This document shows, in pieces, positions 1-5,934 of a stretch of 37,239 nt of DNA. Position numbers and translations under genes: made by a program. Under the pieces are notes generated by a model, which was not told the DNA's origin, ran no database searches, and worked only from the letters and a program-made list of their open reading frames with translations. The stretch's first letter is position 1. Every line of letters begins with the position of its first letter. This stretch comes from Acidobacteriota bacterium (GTDB taxonomy: Bacteria; Acidobacteriota; Vicinamibacteria; Vicinamibacterales; SCN-69-37). Location: assembly GCA_009694745.1 (NCBI GenBank), contig SHUF01000024.1:1-37239 (forward strand). The letters are read 5' to 3'.

Positions 1-494
1 CGTGTCGCTGTGCCGCGCGTGACACCGATGACGGCATCCTGCGGCGAAAACCCCGCGGCAAAGGCGTTGATGCCCTCCTCCTGATCCATCAGGTAGACCG
101 GCGGCGTCGGCGTCCCCGACGCCAGCGCCATCTCCTCGACCACATTCAACAGCCGCTGTTCCACCAGGTCGGCCGTACTCCTCGTGAGCAATCGGCCGCC
201 AAGCTGTTCGGCCACCACGTGTCCGCCGGCTCGCAACTCCGCGATCTTGTAGAGGCTTCCACCGCCCACCACGATCAACGTGCCGACGGCCGACACCAAC
301 CACAGTCGCAGGTCAGTGACCGCCGCCCAGTTGATGGCTCCCGTGTCCGGATCCCTGCCGAGGTACCCCGTCGTGGCCGCGAGCAGAACCTCGATCGACA
401 GGATGATGGCGACGACCGCCAGCGCAAACAGTACGATCAGCCGCGTGGTGCTACGCCGCGCGACATCCTGCTGCTGAAAAAAGTCCGTAGCCAA
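1..494 (-). CDS. M48 family metallopeptidase, N-terminal part (cut by window edge)
   Basis: Reading leftward from a TTG start at 494, an open frame of 164 codons runs off the window at position 1. Near residues 13-33 and 57-78 there are two hydrophobic segments. The later part contains GGHVVAEQLGGR and a stretch ending EEGINAFAAGFSPQDAVIG, which resembles the region just before the catalytic HExxH of membrane M48 (HtpX-like) zinc peptidases. The HExxH itself would lie outside the window, so catalysis cannot be confirmed. The gene starts 9 bp after the lemA stop, and LemA-M48 pairs are a familiar arrangement. No in-frame ATG exists near the lemA end, so TTG is chosen, with a weak ribosome site. 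No break is seen in the visible part. Confidence 0.8.
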   Translation of the reverse strand, partial: MATDFFQQQDVARRSTTRLIVLFALAVVAIILSIEVLLAATTGYLGRDPDTGAINWAAVTDLRLWLVSAVGTLIVVGGGSLYKIAELRAGGHVVAEQLGGRLLTRSTADLVEQRLLNVVEEMALASGTPTPPVYLMDQEEGINAFAAGFSPQDAVIGVTRGTAT

Positions 495-503
495 CGGTGT
501 GGC

Positions 504-1106
504 TTAAAACGCAACCTTGGGAGCTTCCGCGATCGCCGCGCTATCGAATTCAAGCAGGCTCGCATCCGCACCGTGCCCAAACATCCCGGCGAAAATGACA
601 GGCGGGAAGGTCTGCTTGTACGTGTTGTACTCGGTGACCGCGTCGTTAAACGCCTGCCGCGAGAACGCCACCTTGTTCTCGGTGGACCGCAACTCCTCGC
701 TGAGCTGCATCATGTTCTGGTTGGCCTTGAGATCCGGATAGGCCTCGGCCAGCGCGAAGAGCCGTCCAAGCGTGCCCGTGAGCGCGCCTTCGGCGGACGC
801 CAGTCCCTGCATCGCGGCAGCATCACCCGGGTTCTGCGCCGCCTTCTGCAGCCCACCGGCCGCCATGTTCCTGGCGGTGATCACGGCCTCGAGCGTTTCG
901 CGCTCGTGCTTCATGTATCCCTTGGCCACCTCAACCATGTTTGGGATGAGGTCGTACCGCCGCTTGAGCTGCACTTCGATCTGCGCGAACCCGTTCTTGT
1001 AGCGGTTCTTCAGCAGGACGAGCTTGTTGAAGACCCCGGCCAGCCAGGCGGCAAGAATAACGACGACGCCGACGACGACCAGGACCGTGACGACGAATGT
1101 GCTCAT
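504..1106 (-). CDS. lemA: LemA family protein
   Basis: This encodes 200 residues. One N-terminal membrane helix (about residues 4-25, valine/isoleucine rich) is followed by KLVLLKNRYKNGFAQIEVQLKRRYDLIPNMVEVAKGY, the usual start of the LemA domain, and then by long alpha-helices. LemA proteins are membrane-anchored helical-bundle proteins with their C-terminal domain outside the membrane; their biochemical role is unsettled. The ATG at 1106 is chosen over an upstream in-frame start at 1151 because the family begins directly with the membrane helix. The gene heads a two-gene unit with the M48 peptidase downstream. It is divergent from mscL, with a 62-bp gap that must hold both promoters. It looks intact. 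Confidence 0.92.
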   Translation of the reverse strand: MSTFVVTVLVVVGVVVILAAWLAGVFNKLVLLKNRYKNGFAQIEVQLKRRYDLIPNMVEVAKGYMKHERETLEAVITARNMAAGGLQKAAQNPGDAAAMQGLASAEGALTGTLGRLFALAEAYPDLKANQNMMQLSEELRSTENKVAFSRQAFNDAVTEYNTYKQTFPPVIFAGMFGHGADASLLEFDSAAIAEAPKVAF

Positions 1107-1168
1107 GAGCAAAGGCCTCCATGATCCATGATACCGGAGTTGCTCTCCCACTCGACCAGGAGGATCCC

Positions 1169-1597
1169 ATGTTCCAGGAATTCAAGAAGTTCGCGTTGCA
1201 AGGCAGTGTCATGGATATGGCTGTGGGCATCATCATCGGCGTGGCCTTTGGCGCCATCATCGCCAGTTTTGTGGGCGACATCCTGATGCCCGTGATTGGA
1301 GTGATGGCTGGTGGCGCCGACTTTGCCAACTACTTCGTGGTACTCAAAGAGGGCACGCCTGGCGGGCCCTACGCGACCCTGGCTGCAGTGAAAGCCGCGG
1401 GTGGCGTGGCGCTGGCCTACGGCGTCCTCATCAACGCGATTGTCAACTTCCTCATCGTCGCCATGGCGCTCTTCCTGCTCGTCAGGGCGATGAACTCGGC
1501 CAGGCGCGCCGAAGCCGCCACACCGGCTGCCCCAGCGCCGCCGTCACGCGAAGAAGTGCTCCTCACCGAGATTCGCGACCTGCTCGCGCGGCGATAG
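1169..1597 (+). CDS. mscL: Large-conductance mechanosensitive channel MscL
   Basis: This encodes 142 residues, the usual family length. The start MFQEFKKFALQGSVMDMAVG is the typical N-terminal amphipathic helix and entry to TM1. TM1 (about 16-45) has the small-residue packing of the channel pore, and TM2 lies near residues 88-112. A charged C-terminal helix ends the protein (REEVLLTEIRDLLARR). MscL forms a homopentameric inner-membrane pore that opens under membrane tension to release solutes during osmotic downshock. A good ribosome site (AGGAGG at about 1158) decides the ATG at 1169 rather than the upstream ATG at 1121. The next gene starts 2 bases after the stop, so the two are probably co-transcribed. 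Confidence 0.95.
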   Translation: MFQEFKKFALQGSVMDMAVGIIIGVAFGAIIASFVGDILMPVIGVMAGGADFANYFVVLKEGTPGGPYATLAAVKAAGGVALAYGVLINAIVNFLIVAMALFLLVRAMNSARRAEAATPAAPAPPSREEVLLTEIRDLLARR

Positions 1598-1599
1598 AC

Positions 1600-2367
1600 A
1601 TGACTGACGTCTTCCAGACGCTCGGAATCAGCCTCCTCATTCAGGCGGTATTTTTCGCTTTCGCGGCGACGTTCCAGACCGACAAGGTGACCGACCTGTC
1701 GTACGGCTTGACGTTCATCGCGATTGCCGGCCTCCTGCTGGCGCGTGGCAACCCGGCCCATTTTCCGCAGCTGGCATTGGCCACCATGGCCATCGTCTGG
1801 GGCGTGCGGTTGGCGTGTTACCTGTTGGTTCGGATCGTCCATATGGGACGCGATGCGCGCTTCGACGGCATCCGTGAACAGTTCTGGCCGTTCTTCAAGT
1901 TCTGGCTCGGCCAGGGCATCGCCGTCTGGGTGATCATGCTGCCGGTCACGATCTGGTTCGCGTCGCCAGGCGATTGGACACCATGGATGACGTTGGGCGT
2001 GGTGACCTGGACCGCGGGGCTCGTCATCGAGACCGTGGCTGACGCGCAGAAGTTCATCGCCAAGCGCCACCCCGGCGGCGACCGTCGATGGATGTCTACC
2101 GGCCTGTGGAAGTACAGCCGCCACCCCAACTACTTCGGTGAATTGTTGTGCTGGTGGGGCGTGTTTGTATTTGTCGCAGGCAGCTACACCGGCTGGCAAT
2201 GGGCCGGGGTGCTCGGCCCGGTGGCGCTCACGTGGATCCTGCTCAAGGTCACCGGCATTCCCACGCTCGAAGCGAGCGCGCGGAAGAAGTGGGGTGACAA
2301 CCCCGAGTACCTGGCGCACGTTCGCCGCACTAGCCGCCTGGTGCTTTGGCCGCGGAGGGCCGTGTGA
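1600..2367 (+). CDS. DUF1295 domain-containing membrane protein (steroid 5-alpha-reductase-like)
   Basis: This encodes 255 residues with about six hydrophobic segments across the protein. The motif SRHPNYFGELLCWWG near residue 171-185 is the signature of the DUF1295 / steroid-reductase-like / isoprenylcysteine methyltransferase-like fold, in which the Arg-His-Pro-Asn-Tyr segment contributes to cofactor binding. The actual substrate of bacterial DUF1295 proteins is not known, so only membership is claimed. The ATG lies 2 bp after the mscL stop, and the stop TGA overlaps the ATG of the next gene (TGATG at 2365-2369). This suggests one transcript mscL-DUF1295-yfcC-like. No damage is visible. Confidence 0.9.
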   Translation: MTDVFQTLGISLLIQAVFFAFAATFQTDKVTDLSYGLTFIAIAGLLLARGNPAHFPQLALATMAIVWGVRLACYLLVRIVHMGRDARFDGIREQFWPFFKFWLGQGIAVWVIMLPVTIWFASPGDWTPWMTLGVVTWTAGLVIETVADAQKFIAKRHPGGDRRWMSTGLWKYSRHPNYFGELLCWWGVFVFVAGSYTGWQWAGVLGPVALTWILLKVTGIPTLEASARKKWGDNPEYLAHVRRTSRLVLWPRRAV

Positions 2368-3682
2368 TGCGTTTCACACTTCCCCATCCGTTCATCCTGC
2401 TCCTGTCCGGCGTGGTCGTGGCTGCGGCAATGACGTGGGTCGTGCCGGCCGGGCAGTACGAACGTCGCGCTGATGCGGCCACCGGCCGCGACCTCGTGGT
2501 GCCGGGCAGCTACGCGCGCGTGGCGCAGACTCCCGTTGGCCCCATGGCGGCGTTGCTCGCGGTGCCCCGCGGCATCATCGCGGGCGCCGATGTGATCCTC
2601 ACCATTCTTCTGGTCGGCGGCGCATTTGCCCTGCTCGACGCCACCGGCGCGCTCGGACGCCTGTGGGAAAGGTGGTGGGAAGCACGGCAGAGCCGCGCGT
2701 AATCGTCGCGCTCGTCAGCCTGGCGTTCGCGATCCTTGGAGCCCTCGAGAACATGCACGAGGAGATCATCGCGCTGATCCCGGTGGTCCCGGTGGTCCTT
2801 GTCCTCAGCCGAGGCCTTGGCTTCGGTGCGGCCACCGCGCTCGCGATGAGCATCGGCGCGGCTGTTGTTGGCGCGGCGTTCGGGCCGACGAACCCGTTTT
2901 AAACAGGCATCGCGCTCCGATTCGCTGAGATGCCGCCATTGCGCCAGCCCGCCCTGCGCTTCGGGCTGCTGGCTGCCGCGGTGGCCGTCTGGATCGCCAT
3001 GACGTCACGCGATGACGTGCGCCCGGATGTCGCTGCCTCTGCGACGGGACCAGCAACGGCACGAGACGGTCTGCTCCTCGCTATCGTGCTCGCGCCGATC
3101 GTGCCGTATGCCTATGGCGTGCTGAAGCTCGACTGGGGCTTCAACGAATTGTCTGGCCTCTTTCTCATCGCGGGTTTTGCTGTCGGTGTCGTCTCAGGAC
3201 GGACGCTCTCCGACACCGCTACGGCCTTCCTGAAAGCGATGGAGACAATGCTGGCGGCCGGGCTGTTCGTCGGCGTGGCGCGCAGCATCAGCGTGGCGCT
3301 GACTGATGGGCAGATCCTCGACACCATCCTCTATTCGCTTGCCACACCACTCTCAGAAGCGCTAGGTCTGCTCGCAGCCGCGCTGATGGTGCTGTTCCAT
3401 GCGCTGCTCCACATTCCGGTGGTGTCAGTGAGCGGCCAGGCGGTGCTGACGATGCCGGCGATGGCGCCGCTGGCGGATCTGGTGGGTGTGTCGCGCGATG
3501 CGGCGGTCATCGCGTATCAGACGGGCGCGGGCCTCATGGATATGATCACGCCCACCAACGGCGCCCTGCTCGCGATGCTCCTTGGGGCCAAGGTGTCGTA
3601 CGCGCGCTGGATCCGTTTTGCGATTCCCGGCGCGCTGCTCGTGTCACGGGTCGGCTTCGCCGGTATCTGGCTCGCCGGGTAG
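2367..3682 (+). pseudogene. YfcC-family transporter, broken by a frameshift and a nonsense codon
   Basis: Three open pieces join into one protein of about 438 residues. The first (2367-2702) gives MRFTLPHPFILLLSGVVVAA through LLDATGALGRL. The second reads on in another frame from about 2663 (VGKVVGS... GALENMHEEIIALIPVVPVV). The third continues in that same frame after TAA at 2900-2902 and ends ...VSVSGQAVLTMPAMAPLADLVGVSR...PTNGALLAM. This order matches YfcC-type 12-TM carriers (relatives of the arginine/ornithine and C4-dicarboxylate carriers). One missing base near 2662 (CGC CT_ GTG GGA) explains the shift. TAA follows NPF, where CAA (Gln) would fit, which is a single C-to-T change. Translation is coupled to the previous gene by a 1-bp overlap. 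Substrate unknown. Confidence 0.8.
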
Positions 3683-3692
3683 AGCGATCACC

Positions 3693-3769
3693 AAATGAGC
3701 TCGTAGCTGATTGCATGTTGGAGGCCAATAAAACCAACCTCGATTGCGCAATCAGCTACGAGCTCATTT
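3693..3769. repeat. Perfect 22-bp inverted repeat with 33-bp loop
   Basis: The left arm at 3693-3714 begins AAATGAGCTC and ends CTGATTGC. The right arm at 3748-3769 is its exact reverse complement. The 33-base loop contains a small second stem (GTTGG at 3717-3721 against CCAAC at 3734-3738). GATTGCGCAATC at 3742-3753 is itself a palindrome. The element starts 10 bases after the yfcC-like stop, and its right arm forms the end of the TolC-like fragment, including its stop codon. There is no T-run, so it is not a classic intrinsic terminator. It could be the end or remnant of a mobile element, or a bidirectional transcription stop between convergent genes. Confidence 0.9.
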
Positions 3770-4214
3770 CATTCTTCATCCGATTGGGCTGAAACAGCGG
3801 CTGGTCGTAGGCCACAAAATACTGGTTGTAGAACGTGGTGTCGCGCCCGTCGTCGTTCACCTGCGTGTAGCGGTAGACACGGTTGTTCAGTGACAGCACG
3901 CCGTTGGTGGGATAGCCGAACAGGATCACGGGCTGACGCACAGACAGATCCATCTGGAACCTGCGCGTGTCTTCGCGTACCAGTTCGTTGCGCTGCAGGA
4001 CAGAGTTCCATTTGTTGTCGGAGATCGCCTGGAATTGCGGCGCGGCGATATTGAGCGAGATTCGCGACAAGCTGTCGCGTAATCTGAGCGCCACCATGCG
4101 GTCAAGCGTCAGTTCGACCGGGGGCTGTCCCTCCGGCGCCACCTGACCGGACACCTCTGTGGCCACGAGCAGAGCCGCCAGCACCATCGCCTGAACGCCC
4201 AACACCTGTTTCAT
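3756..4214 (-). pseudogene. TolC-like outer-membrane efflux protein, N-terminal remnant
   Basis: This frame encodes 152 residues, against the 400-500 usual for the family. It has a signal peptide (residues 1 to about 23, ending VSGQ), then LTLDRMVALRLRDSLSRISLN, which is like the first repeat of TolC-family proteins (LTLEEAV.lAL..N). A segment resembling acidobacterial TolC-like proteins follows (RQPVILFGYPTNG, YFVAYDQPLFQPNRMKNE). Immediately after this the frame runs into the inverted repeat and ends MSS-stop. The C-terminal two thirds with the coiled-coil barrel is absent and is not found elsewhere in the window. ATG 4214 is preferred over GTG 4220. A product of this size could not form a TolC channel. 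The remnant call is an inference from length and resemblance. Confidence 0.65.
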
Positions 4215-4287
4215 CGGCACATTCTAAACCCCTAGCCGGGTCTGCTTTTTCCGATTATGCTCCACGGCACCCACCAACGGAGGGCCT

Positions 4288-4716
4288 ATGACTCGGGATG
4301 AGATCAACGCATTTTTCGTGCAGCGACAGCAGGCGTGGACGGCCCGGGATCCCGAGGGACTGGCGGCGGGCCACGCCTTGACGGGCATGATCGAGAGTCC
4401 GATGTTCGGCAATCGGCAGGGGCGACCGGCGATTGCCCAGAGTTACAAGGTCCTGTTCGCCACATTTCCCGATTGGGACTTCGGCGGCGAACCTCTCGTG
4501 ATTGACGGCGACCGCGTCGCACAGCCCTTTACCGCGAGCGCCACGCACGTGGGTACCTTCATGGGATTGCCCGGGTCCAACCGCAGATTCAAGATTCAGG
4601 GCGTGCGCCTCTTCACCATGGCCGATGGCCTGGTGCAACACGAACGCCGGATGTATGACTTTACGGGCCTGCTGATCCAGGTCGGCGTGCTGCGGGGAAA
4701 GCCGGCGAAAGACTGA
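4288..4716 (+). CDS. SnoaL-like / ester-cyclase family protein
   Basis: This encodes 142 residues, the normal length for a single NTF2-fold domain. The pattern VQRQQAWTARDPEGLAAGHA near the start, GNRQGRPAIAQSYKVLFATFPDWDF in the middle, and ATHVGTFMGLPGSNRRFKIQGVRLFTMADGLVQHERRMYDF later is characteristic of SnoaL-like polyketide cyclase / ester cyclase proteins. These are cone-shaped alpha+beta barrels that use an acidic residue or act as binding proteins. The substrate is not predictable, and most such genes outside antibiotic clusters have no known role. A strong ribosome site (GGAGGG at about 4278) precedes the ATG. The gene is divergent from the TolC-like remnant, so its promoter lies in 4215-4287. 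Intact. Confidence 0.85.
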   Translation: MTRDEINAFFVQRQQAWTARDPEGLAAGHALTGMIESPMFGNRQGRPAIAQSYKVLFATFPDWDFGGEPLVIDGDRVAQPFTASATHVGTFMGLPGSNRRFKIQGVRLFTMADGLVQHERRMYDFTGLLIQVGVLRGKPAKD

Positions 4717-4734
4717 CGGCGGGACCACGGAGCC

Positions 4735-4748
4735 ATGATCTCCGTCAT
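4735..4748. promoter_or_regulatory. Candidate Crp/Fnr-family operator
   Basis: ATGAT-CTCC-GTCAT has the 5-4-5 architecture of the FNR/DNR box (consensus TTGAT-N4-ATCAA), with mismatches at the outer positions and one inner position. It lies 44-57 bp before the hemerythrin ATG. A Crp/Fnr-type gene follows directly, so a local regulatory link is plausible. This is a single site matched by eye. Confidence 0.35.
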
Positions 4749-4791
4749 ATGGCGAGACCCGTGAGGGGCATAGGCTTTTCGCGAGGTACCA

Positions 4792-5352
4792 ATGACCGAG
4801 CGAGCGGCTTCACATCCTGCCGGCGCCAGCGCACGGGACGAGTGGCCCGACCTCTGGGTGCTTGTCCGCCACATCGTTGACCTACACCACCACTACGTGC
4901 GCACGGAGGTGCCGGCGATCACCACCGGGCTGAACCGCCTGGTCAACGCCCACGGCCACGCCCATCCCGAGCTGCACTAGGTCCGACAGGCGTTCGCGCA
5001 ATTGGGCACCGATCTGCTGGCGCACATGGAGAAGGAAGAGCACATCCTCTTCCCCTATATCGATGAACTGGCGGCGGCCCAGCGCAGGACCGGACCATTC
5101 CCGCCCAGCCCCTTTGGGACTGTCGCCAACCTCGTGCGGATGATGGAAGACGAACATCAGGATGCACTGGCGCTGCTCGAACGCCTGCGCACGCTCACGA
5201 ACAACTTCGCCGCGCCGTTCGACTGGCCCAGGAGTGATGCCGTCACCCTGGCGACCCTGGCGCGGTTCGGCGCGGACCTGGTCGAGCACATTCGGCTGGA
5301 GGACACGATCCTGTTCCCGCGCGCGCTCGATCTGGAGGAGCGCTTGACGTAG
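4792..5352 (+). pseudogene. Hemerythrin-domain protein (Ric/YtfE-like) with in-frame TAG
   Basis: A frame of 186 codons is interrupted only by TAG at 4978-4980 (codon 63). Before it lies LVRHIVDLHHHYVRTEVPAI and NAHGHAHPELH; after it VRQAFAQLGTDLLAHMEKEEHILFPYI, MMEDEHQDALALLERL and HIRLEDTILFP. These are the spaced His and Glu/Asp ligands of the di-iron hemerythrin fold as in Ric (YtfE/ScdA) proteins, which help repair iron-sulfur clusters after nitric-oxide or oxidative damage. The N-terminal ScdA_N domain of many Ric proteins is absent. A Glu or Gln codon would fit where TAG stands, so one base change explains the break. A ribosome site (GCGAGG) precedes ATG 4792. A shorter product starting at 5002 would lack the first His ligands. 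The gene sits 12 bp before the Crp/Fnr-like gene. Confidence 0.78.
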
Positions 5353-5364
5353 AGTTCAATCCGC

Positions 5365-5934
5365 ATGGAACATCCGTCCACTGAGCTCCTCTCGCAGATT
5401 GGCTTATTCCGGCGCGTCATCCCGGAGAATCGGGAGCGGCTGGCGCTCGTGTCGCATCTGCGCCAGTACGAACGCGGCGACCTCGTGTTCGACGAGGGCA
5501 ACCCCTCAGACTTCTTCTTCATCGTCGTCAAAGGCCTGGTCAAGGTGTTCAAGCGCGCGCCCAACGGACACGATCGAATTCTCGAAATCTTTGGACCCGG
5601 TAGTTTGCTTGGCGCCGTGGCGGCCTACGAGGCGCGGCCCTACCCCGCGTGCGCCGCGGCGATGGAGGCCACGACGTGCCTGCTGACCCCGAGGCCGGCG
5701 TTTTTTGCCCTACTGGAAGGGCGGCCGGCGCTGGTTCGCGGCCTGCTGGGCAGCCTGTCGATTCGCCTGATGGAACTGACCGCGCGCCTGGCTGAACTCA
5801 CCGGCACCACCATCGAGACCTGCATCCGCATCATGAGCCGGTGGAGCAAAGACAACGTGATGCTGACGGACAAGGATGGCTTCCTGATTCTTGACCGCCC
5901 CGCGCTCGAGGCTCTGGCGGAACAGGGCTACTGA
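5365..5934 (+). CDS. Crp/Fnr-type regulator with internal deletion in the DNA-binding domain
   Basis: This encodes 189 residues, about 40 fewer than usual. Residues 1 to about 115 form a cyclic-nucleotide-binding-type beta barrel (LFRRVIPENRERLALVSHLRQYERGDLVFDEGN, KVFKRAPNGHDRILEIFGPGSLLGAVAA). The dimer helix follows (RPALVRGLLGSLSIRLMELTARLAEL). It then runs straight into TGTTIETCIRIMSRW, which in relatives is the recognition helix of the winged helix-turn-helix, and ends with the wing (DKDGFLILDRPALEALAE). Relatives have roughly 45 residues between these parts, including ALSRQELADLTGTT. The junction lies in LAELTG, so recombination between two similar LA-E/D-LTG segments would explain an in-frame loss. 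DNA binding is probably impaired. No strong ribosome site is seen. The 3' end overlaps tal-pgi by 7 bp. Confidence 0.8.
   Translation: MEHPSTELLSQIGLFRRVIPENRERLALVSHLRQYERGDLVFDEGNPSDFFFIVVKGLVKVFKRAPNGHDRILEIFGPGSLLGAVAAYEARPYPACAAAMEATTCLLTPRPAFFALLEGRPALVRGLLGSLSIRLMELTARLAELTGTTIETCIRIMSRWSKDNVMLTDKDGFLILDRPALEALAEQGY

Noticed and set aside
219-1124. Long plus-strand ORF opposite lemA
   Set aside because: It is rich in Arg, His and Gln, has no domain, and overlaps lemA and the M48 gene on the other strand. High-GC DNA gives such mirror frames.
1417-2319. Minus-strand ORF opposite mscL and DUF1295
   Set aside because: It has no recognisable domain and lies over two well-supported genes.
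3693-3769. Integron attC site
   Set aside because: The GTTRRRY and RYYYAAC core ends are absent, and no integrase or cassette array is seen.
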